Source of the DNA: Photobacterium frigidiphilum
GTDB taxonomy: Bacteria > Pseudomonadota > Gammaproteobacteria > Enterobacterales > Vibrionaceae
NCBI RefSeq assembly: GCF_003025615.1
Contig: NZ_PYMJ01000008.1
Coordinates: 124,001 to 188,000, forward strand
Length of the DNA stretch: 64,000 nt
Direction of reading: 5' to 3'
The notes beneath the pieces are model-generated. The model was not told the DNA's origin. It searched no databases and saw only the letters and a list, made by a program, of their open reading frames with translations. Positions 55,716 through 64,000 of the stretch are shown here, in pieces (positions within the stretch are counted from its first letter, which is position 1; the number at the start of each line of letters is the position of its first letter). Made by a program: the position numbers and the translations under genes.

Positions 55716-57715
55716 CAGTTAACTTTGGCTATTGCCCCTTGTATTTGTACCATTGCACCAGCTTTTACTTGTGTCATGGCACTGCCATTCAAAGTAACGA
55801 GAGTGCCCTTTACATCTGTTTTGCCTTTACCCTCAATGCTCACCATTGCTGCTTTTATTTCAGTTTTTCCTTTTCCATTTATTGAAATTTGAGGGGCATC
55901 TAATTTGATCCCACTTGCGGATATTTCAATTTTACTCGCACCAACTTTTAGCTCTATTTTACTTTTTCCGGTAATGGAAATTTTACTGCCATCGACAATG
56001 ACGGATGATTTTGCTTTCAGCTCAGAATTAGCACCAGATTCTAGTTGAAGATCTTTGTCACTTTTAGCGGACAAATTTTCTTTGCTGTTCATAAGCAACT
56101 GCTTTTCTGTCGTGATGCTAATGTTTTCTTTTGCGATGAGTTCGGCAGATTTTTCGATGGTTGATGTAACTTTGCCTTTCACGGTTGTCGTTAAGTCATT
56201 GTTTGTATCAATCAATAGATCTTTCTCCGCATGAAGGTAGATATGTTCTTTGTCTTTTTGATCTTCAAACCGTAGCTCGTTACCTTGCTTGCTGCTGCCT
56301 TTTGGCGTTGTTCGAGTTTTGATTCCACTTTGAGATGCCGATGAATAGGCGGGAGTATTAGTCTTATTATAAATTGAACCCATAATTACCGGACGGTTTG
56401 GATTCCCATCTATATATTGGATGAGAACCTCGTCGCCAACACGAGGTAGAAAATGGACTCCAAATCCTTTACTGGCAATGCCTTGAGAAACCGGTATCCA
56501 GCATGAGGTGTTTTCATCATTTTTGCCGACTAAATCCCAATGGAATTGCACCTTAATACGGCCAAGTTTATCTCTATAAATTTCTTCGTTTTTTGGTCCT
56601 GTAACGGTTGCGGTATGTATTTGTTGTGCAATTGGGTAATGGATATACGCTGGTCTGTAGGGTGTTTTGACATCACAGCATTGAAAATGATTTTCGTAAC
56701 AAACATTTCGCCCAGATTCGTCAGTGGTAATATAGTGGGTAATCTGAGTGACCAGGTATTCTTGGTTTAGGCTAGGCACTGGGTGCTTATCTAGTTTGAA
56801 TTTTGCACCACAAGATAAATTACTAATGGTCGATGTGGCGGAAGCAACAACCTTACGCCCATCTATCGCTTCCATTTGGCGTTTTACAGCATTGCGAATG
56901 TCACTTTTGTCTTCAAAGCCTTGTCCATAATGATAGCTAGAAAGAGCAGCAGGAGATTCGTTGCGTGCACTTTTGCGTATTCCAGTATCAAATACTTCAG
57001 CTAATTCTTGATTGTGATCGGCTAAAGTCAGTTTTGCGGTGCCGACTTTGGTTTTTACTTTCCAGTTAGAAAGTTGATAGTTTGATGATTGACTGCCATC
57101 TCGAAAATATAACTTCTCGTTGTCTATAGATTTAAACGTTTGATTTGAATCACCTATGACAATCGTCGGCTTATTACCTGAACTATCGAGGTGATAATGC
57201 CACCCTTCTTCCGCAAGTAATCGTTGGACAAAACACAAATCACTTTCATCCAACTGAATACAATAATCATGTTTTTTACCTGCACCAGAAACTGAAAACT
57301 TAAAGAAACTACTAAAGCTTGAATCACCAAATAGTGAGTTTAAGATTTGTTTGGTTGTCATATTTTGGAACACTTGCCGATTCATACGAAAGTGCAATAG
57401 GCTGAGAGGATCTTGGGCTTCTATTTCATAAAAATATAACGATTTCTCAATATTGTAGCCAGAGAGTTCGATGCTGGTGGCTAAACCTACGAATACACGG
57501 GTGCTACTCTCTTGCTTATAAGAAATAGTGATGTTTTTTCCCAATATACTTGAGTCGATTTCATCATTCGCCGCTACAGATAATGTCATTTGAGAGCCTT
57601 GCGAAAGGCTATTTTTAGATTCAAATTTTGAAGCGACATAAATTTGACTATTTGACAGTTTAACCTGAAGCGGACGAGTGTTATAAGACAATTCATCGTT
57701 GATCATAATTGTCAT
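55715..57715 (-). CDS. vgrG: T6SS spike protein VgrG (TssI)
   Basis: A 666-aa protein that forms the trimeric spike. It has the gp27-like N-terminal domain (1-370), the gp5-like OB domain (NPNRPVIMGSIYN, WIPVSQGIASKGFGVHFLPRVGDEVLIQYIDG) and a beta-helical needle (about 540-660) with repeats such as GKGKTEIKAAMVSIEGKGKTD. There is no additional effector domain after the needle, so cargo must attach through PAAR or the adaptor. It heads the minus-strand operon vgrG, DUF6931-like, PAAR. Confidence 0.95.
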   Translation of the reverse strand: MTIMINDELSYNTRPLQVKLSNSQIYVASKFESKNSLSQGSQMTLSVAANDEIDSSILGKNITISYKQESSTRVFVGLATSIELSGYNIEKSLYFYEIEAQDPLSLLHFRMNRQVFQNMTTKQILNSLFGDSSFSSFFKFSVSGAGKKHDYCIQLDESDLCFVQRLLAEEGWHYHLDSSGNKPTIVIGDSNQTFKSIDNEKLYFRDGSQSSNYQLSNWKVKTKVGTAKLTLADHNQELAEVFDTGIRKSARNESPAALSSYHYGQGFEDKSDIRNAVKRQMEAIDGRKVVASATSTISNLSCGAKFKLDKHPVPSLNQEYLVTQITHYITTDESGRNVCYENHFQCCDVKTPYRPAYIHYPIAQQIHTATVTGPKNEEIYRDKLGRIKVQFHWDLVGKNDENTSCWIPVSQGIASKGFGVHFLPRVGDEVLIQYIDGNPNRPVIMGSIYNKTNTPAYSSASQSGIKTRTTPKGSSKQGNELRFEDQKDKEHIYLHAEKDLLIDTNNDLTTTVKGKVTSTIEKSAELIAKENISITTEKQLLMNSKENLSAKSDKDLQLESGANSELKAKSSVIVDGSKISITGKSKIELKVGASKIEISASGIKLDAPQISINGKGKTEIKAAMVSIEGKGKTDVKGTLVTLNGSAMTQVKAGAMVQIQGAIAKVN

Positions 57716-58389
57716 TAATCCTTATAAATCCCAAGTGAAATTAAACACTATTTAATTGCTATGATTTGGCTGTGTATCCAGAGGTTTTGTTGCTAGTAAA
57801 TCATCAAGTAATTTCAACCACAATGCAATATAACCTCTATTTAATTTGAATGATATTTATATTAACATTCTCTAATTAACACGTGTGGTATGAAGGGGTT
57901 TTAATTAATCACAAAAGCTGAGTAATCGCTCTAAAATAACATTCATGATACAACGCCACTTATTTTTATGAGACTATGTTTATAATATTTATACAAAAAC
58001 ATTTACTCACAAACTGGTTGGATGAGAACTCCTTTAAAAGGCTGCTTTTATTTATTATAATGTAAAACAATAACTTACTGTATTTATTGTAAGGTTGAAT
58101 TGTGATTTCTCTTCAATCTTCTAAGTTTCTAGTTAGAAAGTGTATAAATAATCGGGCATTATGTATGCTGTTTGGTTATAATCCTCACCAATGATTTTGA
58201 GTTTAAGTTTATTTATAGAATAAATAGTTTTCATGTAATTTATAAAATTTAATGTCGTTAGATTTATTATGCAATCAATTTTGTCGCGATTGAATGGACA
58301 CTACAACATTTAAGTGTCAATTTTCTAGTGCGTGTTTTATATGAAAAAGAACTTGTAAAGTCGGGAAATTAAATCAAATTTGGATTGAA
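57716..58389. other. Long A+T-rich divergent region between T6SS operons
   Basis: 674 bp between vgrG and tssA. No gene or sigma-54 promoter was found, though I looked for GG-N10-GC. A short inverted pair TTTCTA/TAGAAA (58126-58131 and 58134-58139) could be an operator. Both divergent T6SS operons are presumably controlled here. Confidence 0.35.
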
Positions 58390-59793
58390 ATGCTGCTTTC
58401 TTTTAAAAATGCTTCACAGTTAATCGAGCCTATATCTGAAAACTTGCCGTGTGGGGAATATTTAAAAAATAATAAAAACTCCTTCCGCCCATTACGTAAC
58501 GAATTTAATGTTGCGCAAACGTCGCTACGTAAATTAAGCCAAAACCCGAGCCTCGAAGATCTTGATGGACTGAAAGAAGAAAATTACCAAAATTGGCTTA
58601 TGTTGTCAGAGTCTTTGTTTGGATGTTTTTCGAATGTTAGTCGAGATATTGAACTCATAGGTTGGTTTTTCACGTCACAAATATTACTCGACTCATCATT
58701 AAGTAGTGCTGCAAATACGCTGAATTGGCTTGCTGATTTGGTTGAGCATCAATGGACATCGCTAAATCCGGTTGTTGCGACAGAAAAATTGAAAAGTGAT
58801 ACCGAAGCAGGGCAAGTTGCTGAGCAAACACAAGCGAAAGTTAAAGCATTTTTTCAGATGGTTGGTGACAGCGAACAAAGTAGTCTGGTTTACGCACCAT
58901 TACTTTTACAGCCTTTGGTTGGTGGCGTTACATTTTTTGAATATCAGAGTTCAGAACAAAAAGGTCTTATTAGCCAATTAAAACAGCAAGTATTATCTAA
59001 TGTTGCGCATGAGCGTGCTGCTGTACTTCAAAAGCTTGAAAACATTCATCGATGCTTAACTGAATTGGAACGTTTAAGAAAAACGACCTTATCCCATTCT
59101 CAATCCTCTGGCGTAAGTGCTCCCAATTTTGGTTTTCTGAAAAATTTATTCACTAAATATGATTACGCTTTGCAGCAATTGACCAATATGAAATATGAGC
59201 CGAAAAAGAACGCGATAGCTCAAGAGAAGCAAGATACCAATGTAAATAGTGAGGTTACTCAGCTAGAGGCGCAACCTTCGGAGCAGGCGAGTGATCAGAA
59301 GGCGTTAATGAATTCTGAGCAAAACTCATTAATTTTAAGTTCGAGTAATCTAGCTGAAACAGCTTCAAACAACAGCATGAATCGTGATTTGGCGTTTCAT
59401 TTACTACGCGAAGTCTCGGATTATTTTCGTCAAAGCGAACCTCATAGCCCTGTCTCCTTTTTACTCGAAAAGGCGATCCGTTGGGGGTACTTATCTCTAC
59501 CTGAATTGCTGCAAGAAATGATGGAAGAGCAAGATGGAACCAGTTTGAATAAAATTTTTAATGCCGCAGGTTTGAACCATCTTGATCAGGTTTTGCTACC
59601 GGATGTAGAGGTACCCAATGTCGACATTAAAAAACCTTCAGCTTTTACAGCCTCTTCACCAAACGTGACTCCTGTAAAAATGGAAACTGTAAAAACTGAA
59701 GATTTCGTATCAGAAGCTTCCACTGCTGATACTCAATTACCAAGAAAGAATGAAGTCCGAGCACAATCTAATACAACAGCACTAGATTGGTAA
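58390..59793 (+). CDS. tssA: T6SS protein TssA (ImpA N-terminal domain)
   Basis: A 467-aa protein. The N-terminal ImpA domain (about 5-125; PISENLPCGEYLKNN, LRNEFNVAQTSLRKL) is followed by helical regions and a less conserved C-terminal part with a Gln/Ser/Asn-rich linker (about 275-320). TssA caps and coordinates tail-sheath and tube assembly in the cytoplasm. It is the first gene of the plus-strand operon, 34 bp ahead of hcp. Confidence 0.9.
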   Translation: MLLSFKNASQLIEPISENLPCGEYLKNNKNSFRPLRNEFNVAQTSLRKLSQNPSLEDLDGLKEENYQNWLMLSESLFGCFSNVSRDIELIGWFFTSQILLDSSLSSAANTLNWLADLVEHQWTSLNPVVATEKLKSDTEAGQVAEQTQAKVKAFFQMVGDSEQSSLVYAPLLLQPLVGGVTFFEYQSSEQKGLISQLKQQVLSNVAHERAAVLQKLENIHRCLTELERLRKTTLSHSQSSGVSAPNFGFLKNLFTKYDYALQQLTNMKYEPKKNAIAQEKQDTNVNSEVTQLEAQPSEQASDQKALMNSEQNSLILSSSNLAETASNNSMNRDLAFHLLREVSDYFRQSEPHSPVSFLLEKAIRWGYLSLPELLQEMMEEQDGTSLNKIFNAAGLNHLDQVLLPDVEVPNVDIKKPSAFTASSPNVTPVKMETVKTEDFVSEASTADTQLPRKNEVRAQSNTTALDW

Positions 59794-59827
59794 GGTAAAG
59801 GGCTCTCACTAATAAGGAAGAATGATC

Positions 59828-60361
59828 ATGGCAAGTATATACATGCGCGTTGAAGGCCTAGATGTAAAAGGTGGCGCGACAATTACTGATGTTAAAGCTT
59901 TAGAAGGGAAAGATGAGGGTTGGTTTGCAATCTCTTCATATTCTTGGGGAGCGGTACGTAATGTAGCTATGGATATCGGTAATAGTAACAACGCCGATTC
60001 AGGCATGGTTGCGATGAGCGAAGTTAACGTTTCTAAGCAAGTTGACGGTGCATCAGAAGATCTACTTTCTTACCTATTTAATCCAGGTAAAGAAGGGAAA
60101 ACAGTCGAAATTGCATTCACCAAACCTCAACATGATGGTCAAGGTGCAGAAGTATATTTCCAAATTAAACTAACGAAAGCACGCTTAGTTTCTTACAACG
60201 TAAGTGGCTCTGATGGTTCTCAACCGTACGAAAGTTTAGCTCTTTCTTACATCGAAATTTCTCAAAAACATAATTATGAGAAAGACGGCGGTGACATGGT
60301 TTCTGGTGGGATTGTGACTTACAACCTACCTATTGGCAAAATGACGTCTGGCGCGAAGTAA
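59828..60361 (+). CDS. hcp: T6SS tube protein Hcp (TssD)
   Basis: A 177-aa Hcp of full length (MASIYMRVEGLDVKGGATITD to GKMTSGAK), which builds hexameric rings of the inner tube and is secreted. It has the typical beta-barrel pattern (WFAISSYSWGAVRNVAMDIG, NVSKQVDGASEDLLSYLFNPG, SLALSYIEISQKHNY). I chose the ATG at 59828 because AAGGA is 9 nt before it, and the family usually begins MASIYMR; an ATG at 59822 is an alternative. It sits between tssA and tssB, with a 3' hairpin after it. Confidence 0.95.
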   Translation: MASIYMRVEGLDVKGGATITDVKALEGKDEGWFAISSYSWGAVRNVAMDIGNSNNADSGMVAMSEVNVSKQVDGASEDLLSYLFNPGKEGKTVEIAFTKPQHDGQGAEVYFQIKLTKARLVSYNVSGSDGSQPYESLALSYIEISQKHNYEKDGGDMVSGGIVTYNLPIGKMTSGAK

Positions 60362-60371
60362 TTATTACTAG

Positions 60372-60394
60372 GTGTCTTACCTTAGGTAGGGCAC
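60372..60394 (+). promoter_or_regulatory. mRNA hairpin after hcp
   Basis: GTGTCTTACC (60372-60381) and GGTAGGGCAC (60385-60394) pair over 10 bp, with two G-U pairs, with a 3-nt loop. No T run follows. It may protect the hcp mRNA 3' end, giving more Hcp than downstream proteins. Confidence 0.45.
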
Positions 60395-60432
60395 TTAATT
60401 ACGATCATACAATGATCTATTAGGACCCATCT

Positions 60433-60942
60433 ATGGCATTAAATTCACAGCACAAACGTGTGAGCAAAAACCGTGTCAGCATCACTTATGATGTTGAAAC
60501 AAATGGCGCAGTAGAAACCAAAGAATTGCCTTTTGTCGTCGGTGTTATTGGTGACTTTTCAGGGCATAAGCCTGAAGCGGACAAAGTGGAATTGGAAGAA
60601 CGTGAATTTACTGGCGTTGATAAAGATAACTTCGATACGGTAATGGAACAGATTCATCCAACGCTTTCTTATAAAGTCGATAACAAGCTAGCGAATGATG
60701 ACAGCCAATTTGAAGTCAGCATGAGCTTCCGCTCAATGAAAGACTTTCATCCAGAGAAATTGGTTGAGCAAATTGATCCACTAAAACAGTTGGTTGAAAC
60801 ACGTAATCAGTTGAAAGTGCTTTTAAGCAAAGCTGACCGTTCTCGTGATTTAGAAAAACTATTGAAAGAAGTGCTGCAAAGTACGGACGCAATTCAAGGT
60901 TTAGCTGAAGAATTAGGGCTCAACAACGAGGGAGCAGAATAA
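60433..60942 (+). CDS. tssB: T6SS contractile sheath small subunit TssB (VipA)
   Basis: A 169-aa protein of VipA type (HKRVSKNRVSITYDVETNGAVETKELPFVVGVIGDFSG, then FTGVDKDNFDTVMEQIHPTLSYKV). With TssC it forms the contractile sheath around the Hcp tube. AGGAC precedes the ATG. Its stop codon overlaps the tssC start by 1 nt. Confidence 0.96.
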   Translation: MALNSQHKRVSKNRVSITYDVETNGAVETKELPFVVGVIGDFSGHKPEADKVELEEREFTGVDKDNFDTVMEQIHPTLSYKVDNKLANDDSQFEVSMSFRSMKDFHPEKLVEQIDPLKQLVETRNQLKVLLSKADRSRDLEKLLKEVLQSTDAIQGLAEELGLNNEGAE

Positions 60943-62420
60943 TGTCTACTGAACAACAAACTCTCGAACAAGCGAATGTTGAGACTGAAACAGCGAGCTT
61001 TTTGGATCGAGCCATAACAGCAACAGCACAAACACCTGTAGATACAACCAAAGAATTGCTGGGTATTTTAACCTCTCAAGCACTTGAAGGTACGGTAACG
61101 TGGGATAACAATCTAACGTTAACGATTGAAAAGGCCATCAGCGCTATTGATAGCAAGATCTCGCAACAGCTGTCGATCGTAATGAAAAATAGCGACTTCC
61201 AAAAATTGGAAGGAACATGGCTTGGTCTACAAAAATTAGTAAAAAATAGCGAACTTGGTCCTGATTTAAAGATCAAATTGGCTGATTACACAAAAGATGA
61301 ACTGCTTGAGCAATTCGAAGATGCACCAGCAATCGATCGCAGCCGTTTCTTTACCATGGTTTACCAAGAAGAATTTGGTACTGCTGGTGGTCAACCGTAC
61401 GGCGCTTTAATTGGTGACTACGAATTTGGTTACGGTGATGAAGACGTTGCATTGATGCGTTATATGGGCGAAGTAGCTTCGGCTTCACATTCACCATTTA
61501 TTGCGGCTGCAAACGCAAGCATGTTTGATTTCAGCTCATTTGCAAGATTTGCAGATGGCAAGCCTGTCGCAGCTGGTTTTGATTCTCCAGCTTATGCGAG
61601 TTGGAACGCTTTCCGTGAAAGTGACGATTCTCGCTACGTGGCATTAACACTGCCAAAGACAATGGCTCGCCAACCATATGGTGCGGCCACAGTACCCGTT
61701 AAGTCATTCGAATTCGAAGAGCTAAATACGCGCGATAATGGTCAACAAATTGTAGAGAATGATTCAGATTTTGTATGGAGCAATGCTGCTTATGAATTCG
61801 GTCTTCTAATGACTCAAGCGTACACACAATACGGTTGGTGCACTGCAATTCGTGGAACAGAGAATGGCGGTAAAGTTCAGAACTTACCTAATTTTACTCA
61901 TTACTCAAATGCGGGTGATTTAATTCAGCAATGTCCTACTGAAGTGAACCTAACGGATGAACGTGAGAAAGAGCTAAGTGATCTTGGTTTCCTTCCTCTA
62001 GTTCATTATAAAAATACCAATTTCGCGGTATTTATGGGCGCACAGACGACACATAAACCTAAGACATATGTTGATCCTGATGCGACGGCTAATGCGGCAA
62101 TTTCAGCACGTCTTCCTTACACGATGGCGAGTAGCCGTATTGCTCAATACTTAAAAGTAATGGGTCGTGATCGTATTGGTTCAAACCTAGATCCAAGCGA
62201 TGTAGAGAAAGATCTCAACACATGGATTCATCAATATGTGAACCCAAATGCAATCGGTAATGATGCGAAAGCACATCACCCGCTTGTAGAAGCAAAAGTA
62301 ACAGTTGAAGAGCAAGCAGGGCGACCTGGTGCATATTCAGCGGTTGCATACCTTCGTCCTTGGTTACAAATGGAAGAGTTATCGACCTCGCTACGCATGG
62401 TTGCAAACATTCCGGGTTAA
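60942..62420 (+). CDS. tssC: T6SS contractile sheath large subunit TssC (VipB)
   Basis: A 492-aa VipB protein. It shows NSDFQKLEGTWLGLQKLV, FTMVYQEEFGTAGGQPYGALIGDYEF and, near the end, WIHQYVNPNAIGNDAKAHHPLVEAKVTVEEQAGRPGAYSAVAYLRPWLQMEELSTSLRMVANIPG, which are the sheath core and ClpV-accessible handle regions. It starts by overlap with the tssB stop and has GAGGGAGC before it. Confidence 0.96.
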   Translation: MSTEQQTLEQANVETETASFLDRAITATAQTPVDTTKELLGILTSQALEGTVTWDNNLTLTIEKAISAIDSKISQQLSIVMKNSDFQKLEGTWLGLQKLVKNSELGPDLKIKLADYTKDELLEQFEDAPAIDRSRFFTMVYQEEFGTAGGQPYGALIGDYEFGYGDEDVALMRYMGEVASASHSPFIAAANASMFDFSSFARFADGKPVAAGFDSPAYASWNAFRESDDSRYVALTLPKTMARQPYGAATVPVKSFEFEELNTRDNGQQIVENDSDFVWSNAAYEFGLLMTQAYTQYGWCTAIRGTENGGKVQNLPNFTHYSNAGDLIQQCPTEVNLTDEREKELSDLGFLPLVHYKNTNFAVFMGAQTTHKPKTYVDPDATANAAISARLPYTMASSRIAQYLKVMGRDRIGSNLDPSDVEKDLNTWIHQYVNPNAIGNDAKAHHPLVEAKVTVEEQAGRPGAYSAVAYLRPWLQMEELSTSLRMVANIPG

Positions 62421-62448
62421 CCCGATTCGGGGATGAAAATCTCCGGAT

Positions 62449-62576
62449 AGCTTTGAATTGGACAGTCGATGAAAACTCATAATAAAACAACAGTGTCCCC
62501 CCTTCTATCTGCTGATTTACCGTGGCAGAAGCTATTAAAGCTTGCTCAAGGCGAGGCGACTGTCCAATTCAAAGCT
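62449..62576. repeat. Perfect 20-bp inverted repeat spanning the tssC2 start
   Basis: AGCTTTGAATTGGACAGTCG at 62449-62468 is the exact reverse complement of 62557-62576. The left arm is non-coding and ends at the base just before the tssC2 start codon; its GGAC is the only Shine-Dalgarno candidate. The right arm is coding (ATVQFKA). The interval is 88 bp. Confidence 0.85.
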
Positions 62577-63830
62577 TTATTAATTCAAGTAATAACAAGC
62601 TTAGATGACTTAATCAGCCAACAACTCAATGAGGTGATGATTCATCCACATTTTAAGCAACTGGAATCAAGTTGGTTAGGGTTGCAGACGTTGACACACC
62701 TGCCTGTATCGAATCGCCGCGTAAAGATCCGTCTTCTCGATTTTAGTTGGGAAATGGTCTCTAACGATCTCAATTACTCCTTCGATATAAAACAGACAGC
62801 GCTGTTTAAGAAGTTGTATTCCAATGAATTTGATACCGCAGGCGGAACGCCATATGGAATGGTGGTCGTTGATCACCGCGTTACATCTGATTATGGCGAT
62901 GACGGTGAGTATGATGATCTTTACACATTACAGCTGTTAGCTGAATTGGCCGAACGCTCGTTATGCCCAGTGGTATTAGGTGTTGATGAAGATTTTTTTG
63001 GTGATGATATCAATCGCCAATTACACGATAGTTCACGTGCTAAGCGTATTTTAGACAGCCGTGATTTTATTTCATGGCAACTATTACGTGATAACCCAGC
63101 ATCACGTTTTTTGCATCTTGCTCTGCCTGAATATTTGCAACGCGAACCTTATCATCATTGTGTGGCTGGCTTTATTTATAACCAGCCAAACACAAGGCTG
63201 CATTCGTTGTGGGGCAATAGTGCGTACTTGTTAGCGATGAATGTTATTCGTGAATTTGATCGAATTAGTTGGTTTGGTTTTTTACGTTCATATAACGAAA
63301 CGGGTTTATATGGTGCGATTGCTCAAATGGATCAGCCCTTGTGCGGCAAGGTTGATATTTATGCTGAAGACGATGGTTTTTGGGCTGAACAAGGTTTTGT
63401 CCCTTTGTCGAGCTTGTATCTCACCGAGCAAAAAGGATTCTTTAGCAATCAGTCTGTTTGGAAAGCTAAAAACGATACGGAGCGAATGCTTGGTATGTTG
63501 CAAACCAATTTAATGGCATGCCGATTTGGTCACTATATAAAAGCTCAAATTCGTGATCAGGTTGGGCGTTACGACAGTGCTGAAGATTGTAAGCGTAGTT
63601 TAGAGCGTTGGTTGCAGAATTACATCAGTGAAGTTGATTATGGTGAAGACTCCATTATGGCGCGATTTCCGCTAAAAGCTTGTGAAGTTCGCATTGAGCA
63701 AGATCCACGAGACAACACAAGGTACCAATGTCAGATCATGCTTCAACCTCAATACCAGTATGAAATGATGGACGCGCAAGTTGTACTTAAAGCGTCAGTA
63801 TCGAGCCAAGAAGTTGGAGAGTCGGCATGA
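62469..63830 (+). CDS. Second TssC-family sheath protein (TssC paralogue)
   Basis: A 453-aa protein of the same TssC/VipB family as its neighbour (HPHFKQLESSWLGLQTL against NSDFQKLEGTWLGLQKL; FKKLYSNEFDTAGGTPYGMVVVDHRV against FTMVYQEEFGTAGGQPYGALIGDYEF) but clearly diverged and shorter at both ends. It has no accompanying second TssB. It could be a variant sheath ring, for example at the baseplate end, or an inactive copy. It is 48 bp after tssC, without its own good ribosome binding site outside the inverted repeat described above, and overlaps the next gene by 4 nt. Confidence 0.88.
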   Translation: MKTHNKTTVSPLLSADLPWQKLLKLAQGEATVQFKALLIQVITSLDDLISQQLNEVMIHPHFKQLESSWLGLQTLTHLPVSNRRVKIRLLDFSWEMVSNDLNYSFDIKQTALFKKLYSNEFDTAGGTPYGMVVVDHRVTSDYGDDGEYDDLYTLQLLAELAERSLCPVVLGVDEDFFGDDINRQLHDSSRAKRILDSRDFISWQLLRDNPASRFLHLALPEYLQREPYHHCVAGFIYNQPNTRLHSLWGNSAYLLAMNVIREFDRISWFGFLRSYNETGLYGAIAQMDQPLCGKVDIYAEDDGFWAEQGFVPLSSLYLTEQKGFFSNQSVWKAKNDTERMLGMLQTNLMACRFGHYIKAQIRDQVGRYDSAEDCKRSLERWLQNYISEVDYGEDSIMARFPLKACEVRIEQDPRDNTRYQCQIMLQPQYQYEMMDAQVVLKASVSSQEVGESA

Positions 63831-64000
63831 GCCTAATGGCAAAACTTGATGGTAGCTGGCAAGACGATATTGATGGGCTGCGCGATGCCATTATAGAAAA
63901 TGTATGTGCATTGATTTCTAGTCGAGCTCCGATTTGGTCTTCTGTTGAAGGCGAAGCAAATCTAGTGGAAGGTTCGATCGTGCATATAGGTCTAAGCAAT
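63827..64000 (+). CDS. tssE: T6SS baseplate protein TssE (gp25-like), cut by window edge
   Basis: The first 58 codons of a gene that starts within the last codons of the second tssC gene (ATGA overlap), with GGAG before it. The N-terminus (SWQDDIDGLRDAIIENVCALISSRAPIWSS, then EGSIVHIGLSN) fits gp25/TssE, in which a similar helix is followed by the SVLNYGLPD segment. The gene order sheath to tssE is normal for T6SS clusters. Confidence 0.8.
   Translation, partial: MSLMAKLDGSWQDDIDGLRDAIIENVCALISSRAPIWSSVEGEANLVEGSIVHIGLSN

Noticed and set aside
57716..58389. Sigma-54 promoters for the divergent T6SS operons
   Set aside because: I looked for GG-N10-GC elements close to TGGCAC/TTGCA on both strands and found none that are convincing.
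62215..62490. 91-aa minus-strand ORF over the tssC end
   Set aside because: Antisense to tssC; it shows a piece of the tssC2 peptide (STVQFKA) only because of the inverted repeat.

Overview
The window looks like chromosomal DNA of a marine gammaproteobacterium of the Vibrionaceae, most likely Photobacterium. The basis is moderate to low G+C, Vibrionaceae-type gene content (PutA without its DNA-binding domain next to PutP, a DUF3283-like small protein, a family I.1 lipase with its foldase, a LapD-like c-di-GMP receptor) and a main type VI secretion (T6SS) cluster at the right end. No rRNA, tRNA, CRISPR array or complete insertion sequence was seen. The genus is an inference.

Layout. 1-1364: the 5' part of a LapD-like c-di-GMP receptor on the minus strand, cut by the window edge. 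1786-4955: a DctB/DctD-like two-component pair whose regulator has lost the key residues of its sigma-54 AAA+ domain. 5170-9712: pdxH, a PAS-LuxR regulator, an orphan terminator that may end a small RNA, a putative 10-TM metal exporter behind a good Fur box, and a LysR regulator divergent from a small VOC/flavin-reductase operon. 10962-13373: a MATE efflux pump and an AEC carrier. 13374-14300: a repeat-rich non-coding stretch with four copies of a 15-bp direct repeat and a 282-bp MITE-like palindromic element.

14301-21038 is the proline utilisation locus: an AraC regulator, putA (1041 aa), a separate gene that matches the C-terminal domain of long PutA proteins, and putP. 21343-25957 holds small unknowns and a large envelope metalloprotease with propeller and barrel regions. 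26332-30248 is a four-gene surface-glycan or lipid A-type group (LpxL-like acyltransferase, glycosyltransferase, hexapeptide acyltransferase, PhyH-type oxygenase). 30339-37086 is a complete RND efflux operon with a LysR gene. 37147-41094 is a compact sigma-54-controlled arginine-derivative module: a RocR-like activator, two activator palindromes, a -24/-12 promoter, a DDAH-type hydrolase and an amino-acid antiporter.

41201-53133: a cystatin-like lipoprotein, two AraC regulators, an SBF-like transporter, lipase plus foldase, a GntR-like regulator, small unknowns, a secreted protein with a possible papain-like domain, and lacZ with a LacI-type operator. 53598-54358: a small ORF and a cold-shock protein with a long leader. 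54846-64000: T6SS genes, with vgrG, a DUF6931-like gene and PAAR on the minus strand, and tssA, hcp, tssB, tssC, a second tssC-like gene and the start of tssE on the plus strand. A perfect 20-bp inverted repeat brackets the start of the second tssC-like gene.

The observations most worth following up are the split PutA C-terminal domain, the 20-bp inverted repeat at tssC2, the degenerate DctD-like regulator, the sigma-54 arginine-derivative module, the putA leader hairpin, the MITE and the ATGATCAAG repeats.
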